Source of the DNA: Armatimonadota bacterium
Lineage (GTDB): Bacteria; Armatimonadota; Zipacnadia; Zipacnadales; JABUFB01
NCBI GenBank assembly: GCA_013314775.1
Contig: JABUFB010000002.1
Coordinates: 248,576-312,575 of the forward strand
DNA: 64,000 bases
Reading direction: 5' to 3'
This document shows positions 34,332-42,970 of this stretch, piece after piece. Positions within the stretch are counted from its first letter, which is position 1; every line of letters begins with the position of its first letter. The position numbers were made by a program, and so were the translations under genes. Under the pieces are notes generated by a model that was given only the letters and a program-made list of their open reading frames with translations, was not told where the DNA came from and did not search any database.

Positions 34332-36389
34332 CTATGCCGCTGAGGCAGTCTGCACGGGGGCGATCTGGCCGAGGATACGGATGCCGAACTCCGAGGGCAC
34401 TTCGGCGTGGGAGATGACGGGGATGGTGGGGAAATCGCGCTCCGTGAAATGCCGTATCACGCGGCGCACGTGCGGGGAGACCAGAAGGACGGGCTGCAGC
34501 CCCTCACCCATCGCCTGCTCCGCGAGTTCCTTGAGGCGAGTGAGAAAACGCATCGCGGTGCCTGTGTCCAGGCCGCAGACGATGCCCTGGGTGGTCTGCA
34601 CGGTGGCTTCGAGACAGCGACGCTCCAGGTCCGGATGTACGGTGACCACCGCAAGTTGCCCGTCCTGCCCCGCGTAGCGCCCGACGATGACCCGCGATAG
34701 CGCAAGTCGGCAGACTTCCACCGCGTCCGACAGGTTCTGGGTGGCACGCAGGCCGTCCGCGAGGGCTTCGAGGATGGTAGCGAAATCGCGGATCGGTACT
34801 CCTTCGGCGAGAAGTTCCTTGAGTGCCTGCTGTACCTGGCCCACAGACGCAAGGTCGGGGATGACGTCGTTCACCGCCGCCGGTTCGCGCTCGCGCAGGG
34901 CCTCAATCATATCCTGCACATCCTGGCGGCTGAGCACCTCGGGCGCCCGGCGCTTGCAGACTTCGCTCAAGTGAGTTGCAAGGACGGTTGGCGGATCCAC
35001 GACCGTGTAACCCCTCGCCTCGGCGAGTGGAGCGTTCTCCGGGGCGATCCATTTCGCGGGCAGGCCAAAGGCCGGATCGACCGTGTCCTCACCAGGGACC
35101 TTCGGGGCCTCGGGCGCGGGGTTGAGCACCATGAGCATGGAGGGTTTCAGCTTGCCCCGGCCCACCTCGGCTTCCTTGATGATGATGCGGTACTCCTGGG
35201 GCCCCAAGGCGACGTCATCACGCACCCGCACGGGCGGGATGACGAGACCCAGTTCCCTGGCAATCTGGCGGCGTACACCGGTGATCCGGTCCAAGAGGTC
35301 GCCGTGTTCCGGGTCGGTAAGCAAGAGTAGGCCGTAGCCGAGATGGACGCTGACGCGGTCGACCTGCATGATGTCTTCGACAGGCGGCAGTTCGGTGCCG
35401 GCAGGAGGCTTGCTCTCGCCCGATGGCTGTGCTGCGGATGGCTTGCGCAGGAGTTTCCAGGCGATGAACGCGGTGACGCAACCCACGATGATGAACACAC
35501 CGGTGGGCAGGCCGGGGACGACGCTGAACGCCAGGAGCATGAGGCCGACGATCATGAGAGCCCTGGGTTGGGCGATGACCTGGCCCCCGACTTCGGCCCC
35601 CAGGTTCTCCTCGGAAGCCGCCCGAGTGACCACCATACCGGTGGCTGTGGAAATGAGCAGCGCGGGGATCTGGCTGACAAGACCGTCGCCGACGGTGAGC
35701 AGGGCGTAACGCTGGAGAGCCTCGGCCACTGGCATCTGCAGCCGCAGGCAGCCGATGATGAAGCCCCCTACGACATTGATGGCGACGATAACAATGCCCG
35801 CGATGGCATCTCCGCGCACGAACTTGCTGGCCCCGTCCATGGCGCCGTAGAAGTCGGCCTCGCGCTCGATATCTCGCCGCCGCGCCTTGGCCTCCTGCTG
35901 GTCGATGATCCCGGCGTTCAGATCGGAATCGATGCTCATCTGCTTGCCGGGCATCTCGTCCAGAGTGAACCGGGCCGCGACCTCCGCCACGCGCTGGGAG
36001 CCGTTGGTGATGACCACGAACTGGATGATGACGAGAATGAGGAAGAGGATCAGGCCGACGACCACATCGCCGCCGACCACGAATTGGCCGAAGGCTTCGA
36101 TGACCTTGCCCGCCGAACCGTAGAGCAGGATAAGTCGGGTAGAGGAGACGTTGAGGGCGAGACGGAACAGCGTTGCGACCAGTAGAAGAGATGGGAAAAC
36201 TGAAAAATCCAGGGGTTTTTGGACGTACATCGAAATCAGCAGGATGCACAGGGCCGAGCCGATGTTGAGGGTGAGCAGGACGTCGAGAAGCACGGGAGGC
36301 AATGGGATCACCATCATCGCCACCAGCCCGATGACCCCGACGGCCATGAGGACGTCAGCCTGTTTCGCCAGCTTGCTCAAGAATTGCAT
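34332..36389 (-). CDS. flhA: Flagellar export gate protein FlhA
   Basis: 685 residues from the ATG at 36389; the frame is open further upstream into flhB, but this start gives the conserved N-terminus. Eight transmembrane segments lie in residues ~15-315, with the FHIPEP-family signature 'TRLILLYGSAGKVIEAFGQF' and the conserved cytoplasmic loop 'RFTLDEMPGKQMSIDSDLNA', 'AKARRRDIEREADFYGAMDG'. The C-terminal domain (~345-685) docks export chaperones. FlhA and FlhB form the proton-driven export gate. Last gene of the flbD-to-flhA operon. Confidence 0.95.
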   Translation of the reverse strand: MQFLSKLAKQADVLMAVGVIGLVAMMVIPLPPVLLDVLLTLNIGSALCILLISMYVQKPLDFSVFPSLLLVATLFRLALNVSSTRLILLYGSAGKVIEAFGQFVVGGDVVVGLILFLILVIIQFVVITNGSQRVAEVAARFTLDEMPGKQMSIDSDLNAGIIDQQEAKARRRDIEREADFYGAMDGASKFVRGDAIAGIVIVAINVVGGFIIGCLRLQMPVAEALQRYALLTVGDGLVSQIPALLISTATGMVVTRAASEENLGAEVGGQVIAQPRALMIVGLMLLAFSVVPGLPTGVFIIVGCVTAFIAWKLLRKPSAAQPSGESKPPAGTELPPVEDIMQVDRVSVHLGYGLLLLTDPEHGDLLDRITGVRRQIARELGLVIPPVRVRDDVALGPQEYRIIIKEAEVGRGKLKPSMLMVLNPAPEAPKVPGEDTVDPAFGLPAKWIAPENAPLAEARGYTVVDPPTVLATHLSEVCKRRAPEVLSRQDVQDMIEALREREPAAVNDVIPDLASVGQVQQALKELLAEGVPIRDFATILEALADGLRATQNLSDAVEVCRLALSRVIVGRYAGQDGQLAVVTVHPDLERRCLEATVQTTQGIVCGLDTGTAMRFLTRLKELAEQAMGEGLQPVLLVSPHVRRVIRHFTERDFPTIPVISHAEVPSEFGIRILGQIAPVQTASAA

Positions 36390-36408
36390 GCTTCCCACTT
36401 TCCCCGGT

Positions 36409-37464
36409 TCAGGCCAGGTGCATCCTGCGGCGGTAGATGGCTGCGATGACCTGCGCGACGGCCTCGTACAGAGCGCCGGGTACAAAGTCGCCCAGCGAAG
36501 TATGCTTGAACAGCGCCCGGGCAAGCTGGATGTTGCGGACCACCGGGATACCGTGGCGCCCGGCGATCTGCACAATCCGCTTCGCCACCAGGAACCGGCC
36601 CTTTGCCACAACGCGCGGGGCGAGCATTCCGGGCTTGTAAAGGAGCGCCACCGCGATGTGTGTGGGGTTGGTCACCACAACGGTGGCATGCCGGGTCTCC
36701 CGCGAAATGCCCTGGCGCATGATGGCAAGGCGCAGTGCCCGCCTTCGCGCGCGCATGTGCGGATCACCCTCGCTGCGGCGCATCTCATCAATCAGCTCCT
36801 GCCGGGACATACGCAGGGAGCGCTCGAACTCCCAGTGCTGGTAGCCGTAGTCCGCGCCGCCGATGAGAAGCAGCACGCCACCGCACCGCAAGACCATCTG
36901 GAAGACCAGGTCCAGGCCCACATCCACCGCGGCGAGGGCAGAGCAGTCCGCGATACGGTAAAGGTCCTCGCGGCGCGACCAGAGAGACCACGCCGCCACG
37001 CCGAGGATGACCGTGACTTTCAGGACCCCCTTGCCGGCTTCCACCATTCCGCGGGTGGAGAACATGCGCTTGAGGCCGTTCACCGGGCTCAGCTTGTCCG
37101 CGGTGGGTTGCAGCGGTTTGAGCGAGAACATCAACCGAGTCTGGGCCAGTGATGCCGCAAGGCCTGCGCACATGGTCGCAACAACCACCGGCCCAAGGAC
37201 GCGCATGCACACGAGCCACCAGGCCCGCTGAAGTGCCGTGAGCTCGCCCGCACTCAACTCCAGGTGGGGCGCAGCGCCCAGGGTCCAGCGGGTGGCTTCC
37301 GCGAGAATCCGCACGGCCTGATGCCACCACACCCGTGCAACGAGCGCGCCGGCCAGGAGGCCGATGCCCGCCGCGAGGTCGCGACTGATGGCCGCGCGAC
37401 CCTCTTCACGGGCCTCCTCGCGCCTGCGCTGGGTTGGGGCTTCGGTCCGGGAATCAGCGGCCAT
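36409..37464 (-). CDS. flhB: Flagellar export switch protein FlhB
   Basis: 351 residues from the ATG at 37464, one base into the fliR stop (a GTG lies just before). It has four membrane spans and a C-terminal cytoplasmic domain with the autocleavage motif NPTH at residues ~266-269 ('VVVTNPTHIAVALLYKPG'). Self-cleavage between Asn and Pro switches export from hook to filament subunits, with FliK. The N-terminal 'TQRRREEAREEGRAAISRDL' is typical. Confidence 0.95.
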   Translation of the reverse strand: MAADSRTEAPTQRRREEAREEGRAAISRDLAAGIGLLAGALVARVWWHQAVRILAEATRWTLGAAPHLELSAGELTALQRAWWLVCMRVLGPVVVATMCAGLAASLAQTRLMFSLKPLQPTADKLSPVNGLKRMFSTRGMVEAGKGVLKVTVILGVAAWSLWSRREDLYRIADCSALAAVDVGLDLVFQMVLRCGGVLLLIGGADYGYQHWEFERSLRMSRQELIDEMRRSEGDPHMRARRRALRLAIMRQGISRETRHATVVVTNPTHIAVALLYKPGMLAPRVVAKGRFLVAKRIVQIAGRHGIPVVRNIQLARALFKHTSLGDFVPGALYEAVAQVIAAIYRRRMHLA

Positions 37465-38243
37465 CACCCACCTCCCAGGAGCAGGTTGACGACCTGGCGC
37501 ACCTGTTCGACCAGAGAGCCGAGGGCCCCCGCCGCGAGGGGAGCGCTCACAGCGAGCACCGCGAGGCCCACCCCGAGTTTGGCAGGCATCCCCACGAGAA
37601 ACACGTTCATGTTGGGCACGGTGCGGGCCATGAGCGCCAGAGCAACATCGGCAAGGAGCAGGGAGACCAGACCCGCGGCGGCGACGCGCACGCCGAGGTC
37701 AAGGGCGCTGCCGGCTGCGCCGAGTGTGAGATCGACAGTGCTCCCCGAGAACGCAACCGACCCCGGCGGAATCCGTTCGTAACTGCGTGCCAGCGCGGCC
37801 AGGACCCAGTGATGGCCGTCCACCGCCAGGAAGATGGTGAAGGCGGCCAGGTAATACGCCTGGCCCAGGGTGGAACTGCCCTGGTGGGTGGTGGGGTCCA
37901 GGAAACTACCCATGCGCAGGCCGATCTGCATGTCCAGCACCTCGCCAGACCAGCGGACGCTCTCGAGGAAAACGCTCACCGCCCAGCCGACCAGAAGCCC
38001 CAGCCCCAGTTCGGACAGCAGCACCAGCATGTACGCGGAGGCGTCTGACGGCAGGTTCGCCGAGGCATTCACTGACGACCCCACCAGCAGCGCAATGCCC
38101 CCCGCCAGCAGAAGACGCAGGTGAGGGGGGATGGATTGAGCGTTCATGCCGGGCATGAATGCCAGTACACCCACCGCGCGCGCGGCGGGGATGAGCATGG
38201 CCGGCAGGTTGTCAAGCAGTCCCGGCAGCAATGTGCTGTCCAT
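37464..38243 (-). CDS. fliR: Flagellar export apparatus protein FliR
   Basis: 259 residues from the ATG at 38243; the longer frame overlaps fliQ. It has six or so membrane spans with 'FMPGMNAQSIPPHLRLLLAG', 'LGLGLLVGWAVSVFLESVRW', 'GEVLDMQIGLRMGSFLDPTT' and 'QAYYLAAFTIFLAVDGHHWV'. FliR forms part of the FliP5-FliQ4-FliR1 export channel. Confidence 0.93.
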   Translation of the reverse strand: MDSTLLPGLLDNLPAMLIPAARAVGVLAFMPGMNAQSIPPHLRLLLAGGIALLVGSSVNASANLPSDASAYMLVLLSELGLGLLVGWAVSVFLESVRWSGEVLDMQIGLRMGSFLDPTTHQGSSTLGQAYYLAAFTIFLAVDGHHWVLAALARSYERIPPGSVAFSGSTVDLTLGAAGSALDLGVRVAAAGLVSLLLADVALALMARTVPNMNVFLVGMPAKLGVGLAVLAVSAPLAAGALGSLVEQVRQVVNLLLGGG

Positions 38244-38272
38244 GAGAGTTCCGGCGCTTTCGTGCCGGGCCG

Positions 38273-38542
38273 TCACCGGGCGTACAGTTCCAAGTGGCCG
38301 ATAAGAGAGGCAGCCCAGCTTGCAGTGGAGTGCAGCATCCACGGGCCGAGAAGGGCCATGACCAGGGCCAGGACCACCATCTTCGGGACGAATGTCAGAG
38401 TCATCTCCTGCACCTGAGTCGCCGCCTGGAGAATACTCACCGCGACTCCCACCACGAGAGTGGCAAGCAGCACCGGCGCGGACAGCTTCAGCGCCATCAG
38501 GAGCATCTGGTTCACGAGGTGCAGCACTAGGGTGTCGGTCAT
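38273..38542 (-). CDS. fliQ: Flagellar export apparatus protein FliQ
   Basis: 89 residues, two transmembrane helices. 'LVLHLVNQMLLMALKLSAPV' and 'ILQAATQVQEMTLTFVPKMV' are FliQ hallmarks. It sits between fliP and fliR as in most genomes. Confidence 0.94.
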   Translation of the reverse strand: MTDTLVLHLVNQMLLMALKLSAPVLLATLVVGVAVSILQAATQVQEMTLTFVPKMVVLALVMALLGPWMLHSTASWAASLIGHLELYAR

Positions 38543-38567
38543 CAGGCGCGATCCTTTCGGGGGCCTG

Positions 38568-39386
38568 TCAGCTGAAGCTCAGCACCAGGGAACGGGCGAG
38601 AATGTGCCAGCCGTCGATCATGACAAAGAGCAGGATTTTCAGTGGCAGCGAGATGGTCACCGGGGGCAGCATCATCATACCCATGGACATGAGTGCACCG
38701 GCGACCACGAGGTCGATGACGATGAAGGGGACGTAGATCACGAATCCAAGCTGGAAGGCGGACTTGAGTTCGCTGATGGCGAAGGCCGGCAGCAAGACGC
38801 GCATCGGCACTTCCTCCGGACCGGATGGACGCGGCAGGCGTCCCATCTGGATGAACAGGAGAATGTCGCGCTCCCGGGCCTGCTTGAGCATAAACCCGCG
38901 CACGGGATCAGCGGCCTTCGTCACCGCCTGGGAGTACGTGAGCGCGCCTTTGAGATAGGGTTGGACCGCACGCCGGTCCACCTCTTGCCAGACCGGTTGC
39001 ATGATGAACAGGGTGAGAAACAGGGCCAGGCCTACCAGCACGAGATTGGGAGGCGTCTGCTGAGTGCCCAGAGCGCTGCGCAGGAAGCTCAGGACGATGA
39101 TGATGCGCAGGAAGGAGGTCATCGTCACCAGCGCGGCCGGAAGAAGGCTGAGAGCCGCCAGGCTGAAGACCAGGCGCAGAGTGAGGGCGAGTTCCTTGCC
39201 GGGCTCTTGCTTGAACCACTCCGAAGGCGGGTCCGGGGCCCTCGGCGGCGTGGGCATCTGCGCAGCGGCCAACGAACACAGCAGTATCACGACGGCCGGC
39301 AGAACAGCCCTCAGTCGTAATCTGCGCGGTGCCGGCGCGTGCCCTGTCCTGTTCAGGATCGGCGAAGCGTTGCGCACCGTTCTCAT
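38568..39386 (-). CDS. fliP: Flagellar export apparatus protein FliP
   Basis: 272 residues with a cleavable-type signal sequence (~1-42). 'MTSFLRIIIVLSFLRSALGT' with 'QQTPPN' and the C-terminal 'SELKSAFQLGFVIYVPFIVI' and 'DLVVAGALMSMGMMMLPPVT' are the two FliP family signatures. FliP forms the pentameric core of the export channel. The ATG overlaps the fliO stop. Confidence 0.95.
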   Translation of the reverse strand: MRTVRNASPILNRTGHAPAPRRLRLRAVLPAVVILLCSLAAAQMPTPPRAPDPPSEWFKQEPGKELALTLRLVFSLAALSLLPAALVTMTSFLRIIIVLSFLRSALGTQQTPPNLVLVGLALFLTLFIMQPVWQEVDRRAVQPYLKGALTYSQAVTKAADPVRGFMLKQARERDILLFIQMGRLPRPSGPEEVPMRVLLPAFAISELKSAFQLGFVIYVPFIVIDLVVAGALMSMGMMMLPPVTISLPLKILLFVMIDGWHILARSLVLSFS

Positions 39387-39976
39387 CCCTGCTGGGCCAG
39401 GGCCCGGATCAGTGCGTCTCGGCGCTCTGCCCAGTCGAGGTCGGCCTGAAGGTCAGAGTCGAGACCCATCGGCGTCTCGTCGGGTGACTGTTCGCGTGTC
39501 TCCCGCGCCGGTTCGTTTGGCCTGTTTGCAGCAGACAGGTCGAGTACCAGGCTGAGATCGCCCGCCGGATTGCCGGCAAGGAGTATGCTGCGCCGGTCCA
39601 CTTCCACCAGGTAGAGGAATCCTGTTGACCCCAGCCGCAGGCATTCGCACTCTCGCAGGCGGGTGTTCTGCGACGTGGGCGTGAGATTGCCCAGCCGGAA
39701 CCCGTTGCGTTTGGCGGCGTTCAGTCCCCAGGCCACCCCGTACACCGCAAGCACGAGGAGTGCCAGCTTCGTCAAGATGTCGAGGACGGAGACAGGTACA
39801 GGCTCCGCGCTCTCGCCTGACAGCGGTTCGGACGCCTTCGCCGGGTCCGGCCCAAGTTGGGTGACTGCGATCTGATCCGCGAGATCCTGTGCTGTGGCTG
39901 ACTGTGCAAAGGCAGGCGGGAGAGCGATTGCCAGCAGCAGCGCCGCCAGTGCGCCGGTTCGGAGAGAACTACACAT
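39383..39976 (-). CDS. fliO: FliO-like flagellar biosynthesis protein
   Basis: 197 residues. A signal peptide (~1-25), a periplasmic segment, one transmembrane helix (~64-87: 'VLDILTKLALLVLAVYGVAW'), then a small cytoplasmic domain with 'RECECLRLGSTGFLYLVEVD' and 'RRSILLAG', the FliO pattern. FliO helps assemble the FliP ring. It overlaps fliN by 8 nt and fliP by 4 nt. Sequence conservation in this family is weak, but position and layout agree. Confidence 0.85.
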   Translation of the reverse strand: MCSSLRTGALAALLLAIALPPAFAQSATAQDLADQIAVTQLGPDPAKASEPLSGESAEPVPVSVLDILTKLALLVLAVYGVAWGLNAAKRNGFRLGNLTPTSQNTRLRECECLRLGSTGFLYLVEVDRRSILLAGNPAGDLSLVLDLSAANRPNEPARETREQSPDETPMGLDSDLQADLDWAERRDALIRALAQQG

Positions 39977-40316
39977 GCCGGGGTGCCCCCTTGCTGATCA
40001 GCTCGGTGACCCGCAGGGCGAGGACGTCATTGGCGACGACCACTTCGCCCCGCGCCACCAGGCGCTCGTTGACATAGAGGTCAAGGGGTTCGCCCGGCAG
40101 TCGGTCGAGCTCGATGATGGCGCCGGCCTGCAGCCCGAGGGCTTCGCCGAGCTGCATTCTCGCGCGGCCAAGCTCCACAGTGACATCCAGGGGCAGGTCC
40201 AGCATCATCTCGAGCGCAGCGGTGTCGATGCCGCCCTGCCCAGGAGAGCGTGCCGGGCCCGCACTGCCGCTGTCCGCGGTGAGTTCCGCCAGGTTTTCTG
40301 CGCTTGTGGGATCCAT
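39969..40316 (-). CDS. fliN: Flagellar switch protein FliN
   Basis: 115 residues from the ATG at 40316, which has AAAGG about 10 nt upstream; an ATG at 40334 without a Shine-Dalgarno would add six residues. The C-terminal SpoA domain is canonical: 'MMLDLPLDVTVELGRARMQL', 'LQAGAIIELDRLPGEPLDLY', 'VNERLVARGEVVVANDVLAL' and 'RVTELIS'. FliN forms the base of the C-ring with FliM. It follows fliL directly; no fliM lies between them, contrary to the usual fliL-fliM-fliN order. Confidence 0.93.
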   Translation of the reverse strand: MDPTSAENLAELTADSGSAGPARSPGQGGIDTAALEMMLDLPLDVTVELGRARMQLGEALGLQAGAIIELDRLPGEPLDLYVNERLVARGEVVVANDVLALRVTELISKGAPRHV

Positions 40317-40352
40317 GGTTGTCCGGCCTTTCATGCTGGCGATGGGTGCAAG

Positions 40353-40946
40353 TCACTGCATCAGGAAGGACGTGAACAGCACTGCGTGAACTTCGGTGTC
40401 CTTCACGACCCCTTGCAGCGCGTGGAGCAGTTGAGCGCGCAGTTTCTCGCGCGTGGCCGGGTCCTGAAGCTGGTCGAAGGACTGCGCTGAAAGCACTCGT
40501 ACGATGGTGTCCCGGGCGAGAGCGTCAGACGCAGGGGTGAGGGTGGGCTCCTCGGGCTTGCCGCCACCGTGCCCGCCATGTCCGCCCTTCTCTTTCTTCT
40601 TGCCCTCCTCTTCGGAGGGGTGGACGCCGAGAGTGATTTCGACCTGGACGTATCGCAGTTTCTCGGTGGAAGCAACATTGACCAGGAACGCGCCCATGTT
40701 CACGTAGACGAGGTCGAGCTGATCATCATCCGACGCATGCTCATCGTTCTTCTTCTTCTCATCGTGGCCCCTTGTGGACTCCCGTTGGGAACCCCGCCCC
40801 GATTTCTTACTGTCCGCGCTTGCGCGGCCCCAGACGAGCCAACCGGCGCCCGCACCGGTGGCAAGTGCGAGGACCAGGATGATCACGAGCTTGATTCCGC
40901 CAGAACGAGCGCCGAGGTCGCCCCTTCGGCCGACTTGGTGTCTCAT
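40353..40946 (-). CDS. fliL: Flagellar basal body-associated protein FliL
   Basis: 197 residues. One N-terminal transmembrane helix (~18-41), a charged Ser/Arg/Lys/Glu-rich linker (~45-75) and a periplasmic FliL domain ('VYVNMGAFLVNVASTEKLRY', 'VQVEITLGVH', 'LRAQLLHALQGVVKD'). A His/Gly/Lys-rich insertion at ~113-131 is unusual. FliL supports the stator around the motor. It overlaps motB by ATGA. Confidence 0.88.
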   Translation of the reverse strand: MRHQVGRRGDLGARSGGIKLVIILVLALATGAGAGWLVWGRASADSKKSGRGSQRESTRGHDEKKKNDEHASDDDQLDLVYVNMGAFLVNVASTEKLRYVQVEITLGVHPSEEEGKKKEKGGHGGHGGGKPEEPTLTPASDALARDTIVRVLSAQSFDQLQDPATREKLRAQLLHALQGVVKDTEVHAVLFTSFLMQ

Positions 40947-41803
40947 AGGCTTGCCTCCCCGGCCGTGTCGTGGCTCTGCGAGCCCAGCTCCGGTACGATC
41001 TGAACCCCCCGTGGGGCGATACTGGGTGTCACCGGCTTCAGGCGCGCTCGTGTTGCGCGCGTTGCGGACGAGGGGCCACCCGGCGGCAGGAGCACAATGT
41101 CAATGCGGCGGTTACGCCTGCGGTTCTTCTCATCTGTATTGGGCACGACGGGCGATGTGTCGGCGTATCCGGCGGCGCTCAGGGAGGACGGTGGGATGTC
41201 CTTCTGACGAATAAGAAACATAACCACGTTGATGGCGCGTTGTGCTGAGAGTTCCCAATTGCTGGCGAACTTCCCAGTGGTGATGGGCAGGTCGCAGGTG
41301 TGCCCCTCAATGCGCAGGTCGTAAGGCAGATCTCGGACCGCGTCGGCCACGGCGGACAGGGTGCGGATTGCGCGTGGGGTAAGATCCGCCGATCCACGGG
41401 CGAACAGAACGTCATCGGCGCGTACCCGGACCTTGGCCATACCGTCCTCCGAAACAAAGTCCAGGTCTTTCATCTCTCGGTCGGATAGGTTGCTCTCGAT
41501 CGCCCCTGCGATGGCGGACATGACATCGAAGGCGTTGAGGGGCAACTGTACTGGGACCTGTCCGCGCCGGGCTTCGAAACCGATGGAGGCGGACCGCAAG
41601 CCGGGGGAACTGCCCCCGAAGCCCGACCGAACCGACACCGCGAGCTCGTTGAACTTCCCCAGGTTTACAATAGACATGGCGTACATCATGATGAAAAAGG
41701 CCATGAGCAGGGTGATCATGTCCGCGTAGGTGACAAGCCACCGCTCTTCGTTCTCGTGCTCCCCGTGGGCTTTACGCCGCCCGTGCTGACTCACTGGCCC
41801 CAC
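40943..41803 (-). CDS. motB: Stator protein MotB
   Basis: 286 residues from a GTG at 41803; a GTG at 41794 is equally plausible and reduces the overlap with motA. The single transmembrane helix includes the proton-carrying Asp in 'WLVTYADMITLLMAFFIMMY' (about D28). The C-terminal OmpA-type peptidoglycan-binding domain has 'LRIEGHTCDLPI', 'NWELSAQRAINVVMFLI' and 'NRRRNRRIDIVLLP'. It pairs with MotA to make the ion channel of the stator. Confidence 0.94.
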   Translation of the reverse strand: MGPVSQHGRRKAHGEHENEERWLVTYADMITLLMAFFIMMYAMSIVNLGKFNELAVSVRSGFGGSSPGLRSASIGFEARRGQVPVQLPLNAFDVMSAIAGAIESNLSDREMKDLDFVSEDGMAKVRVRADDVLFARGSADLTPRAIRTLSAVADAVRDLPYDLRIEGHTCDLPITTGKFASNWELSAQRAINVVMFLIRQKDIPPSSLSAAGYADTSPVVPNTDEKNRRRNRRIDIVLLPPGGPSSATRATRARLKPVTPSIAPRGVQIVPELGSQSHDTAGEASL

Positions 41804-42593
41804 CGCCTTGGCCTTCGGCCGCCAGCGCCCGGTTCGCCGCTTCCCGCTCGGAAGGCGAGAGGAAGGCCTTGAGGCGCTCTGCCAGGATAATCGGGCTATC
41901 GCCGGCCTGAAGACCCTCGATGCCTACTGCGACCATGCGTCGTATGAACTGCTCCTCTTCGCTGCGCATCTGCAGCTTCTGGGCGATGGGCAGGAAGACA
42001 AGGTTCGCCGATCCCACGCCGTAGAGAGTAGCGAGAAATGCGGTGGCGATGGCCGGTCCCATGCTGCCGGGGTCACTGAGGTTGCTGAGCATGTGCACAA
42101 GGCCCATGACGGTGCCGAGAACGCCCAGTGTTGGGGCCAGGCCGCCAAGGGTCTTGTAGTATTTCGCGGCGCCAGAATGCCGCTCCACGAGAGAGTCGAT
42201 TTCGATCTCCATAATGGTCCGTGCGACCTCGGGGTCGGTGCCGTCCACCACGAGCTGGACCCCGCGGCGGATGAAGTCATCCTGGACGCTGTGCAACTCG
42301 CCTTCCAGTGCTAGGACCCCTTCGCGCCGGGCCACTCTTGCGAGATGAGTGAGGGTCTCCAGTGCGCCCAGGGGCTCTGCGGGTCTTGAGAAAATGACGT
42401 GCTTCAGGAGCATCGGAGCCATAAGGGAATTGCGCAGGGGCTGGGTGACCATGGCTGCGCCCACGCTGCCGCCGAACACGATGAGCGCGGCGGAGGGGCT
42501 AATAAGGGCACCGATGCTTCCGCCCTCAAGGCTGTTAGCGACGAGTAGCGCACCGAAAGCGACGCCGAGTCCGATGATGGTTCCAAGGTCCAA
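41772..42593 (-). CDS. motA: Stator protein MotA
   Basis: 273 residues, TTG start (no ATG available at the conserved N-terminus). It has four membrane spans and the large cytoplasmic loop with the conserved charged residues ('LARVARREGVLALEGELHSV'), then 'KYYKTLGGLAPTLGVLGTVM' with 'GLVHMLSNLSDPGSMGPAIA'. The charged loop that works against the FliG torque helix is normal here, which contrasts with the reduced FliG-like protein in this cluster. Confidence 0.94.
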   Translation of the reverse strand: MDLGTIIGLGVAFGALLVANSLEGGSIGALISPSAALIVFGGSVGAAMVTQPLRNSLMAPMLLKHVIFSRPAEPLGALETLTHLARVARREGVLALEGELHSVQDDFIRRGVQLVVDGTDPEVARTIMEIEIDSLVERHSGAAKYYKTLGGLAPTLGVLGTVMGLVHMLSNLSDPGSMGPAIATAFLATLYGVGSANLVFLPIAQKLQMRSEEEQFIRRMVAVGIEGLQAGDSPIILAERLKAFLSPSEREAANRALAAEGQGGGASESARAA

Positions 42594-42603
42594 TGGAGCA
42601 TCA

Positions 42604-42816
42604 CTACCTGATGATCGCCGGAAGATCGATGTGGCCGGCGCCGATGTCCCGGAAAAACTGGGCCGTTTTCATGCACACTTCGTCGCAGGTATCTCTGACC
42701 ACGTATTGGCTGCCCGTGGTGAGGCGCACGACCGTGTCCGGCGTGGATTCGACGCGTTCGATGAGCAGCGCGTTGATGACCATGGTGGAGCCGTTCAGTC
42801 GCGTTAGCTTGATCAT
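42604..42816 (-). CDS. flbD: FlbD-family flagellar protein
   Basis: 70 residues from the ATG at 42816, which gives the conserved start 'MIKLTRLNGSTMVINALLIE'; 'TPDTVVRLTTGSQYVVRD' completes the FlbD signature (this is the small FlbD/SwrD family, not the Caulobacter response regulator). SwrD in Bacillus boosts torque by raising stator function. It is first in the operon with motA and motB, which fits that role. Its sigma54 promoter lies so close that the leader would be only ~6 nt. Confidence 0.88.
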   Translation of the reverse strand: MIKLTRLNGSTMVINALLIERVESTPDTVVRLTTGSQYVVRDTCDEVCMKTAQFFRDIGAGHIDLPAIIR

Positions 42817-42832
42817 GGTAATCCGCCCATGC

Positions 42833-42848
42833 TGCAATCTGCGTGCCA
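42833..42848 (-). promoter_or_regulatory. Sigma54 promoter of the flbD-motA operon
   Basis: On the - strand the site reads TGGCACGCAGATTGCA, a full match to TGGCACG-N4-TTGCA. The predicted start is near 42822, only ~6 nt upstream of the flbD ATG. Confidence 0.85.
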
Positions 42849-42888
42849 CGATGGCTCCATGCGGGAGCGGACGGGTCATGGTCTTTCA

Positions 42889-42950
42889 CCCGCGACGCCG
42901 GGGTGGACTGTGTGGGTGACCGGGGGCCACAGTCAGGCCGGCGTCGCGGG
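42889..42950 (-). terminator. Large stem-loop after flgE
   Basis: CCCGCGACGCCGG (42889-42901) pairs perfectly over 13 bp with CCGGCGTCGCGGG (42938-42950). The loop has an inner GACTGTG/CACAGTC pairing. It lies between the flgE stop and the flbD promoter. There is no T-tract, but the fold is very stable and would insulate the two units. Confidence 0.6.
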
Positions 42951-42970
42951 CCTTCCGGGGGGACGGAAGC

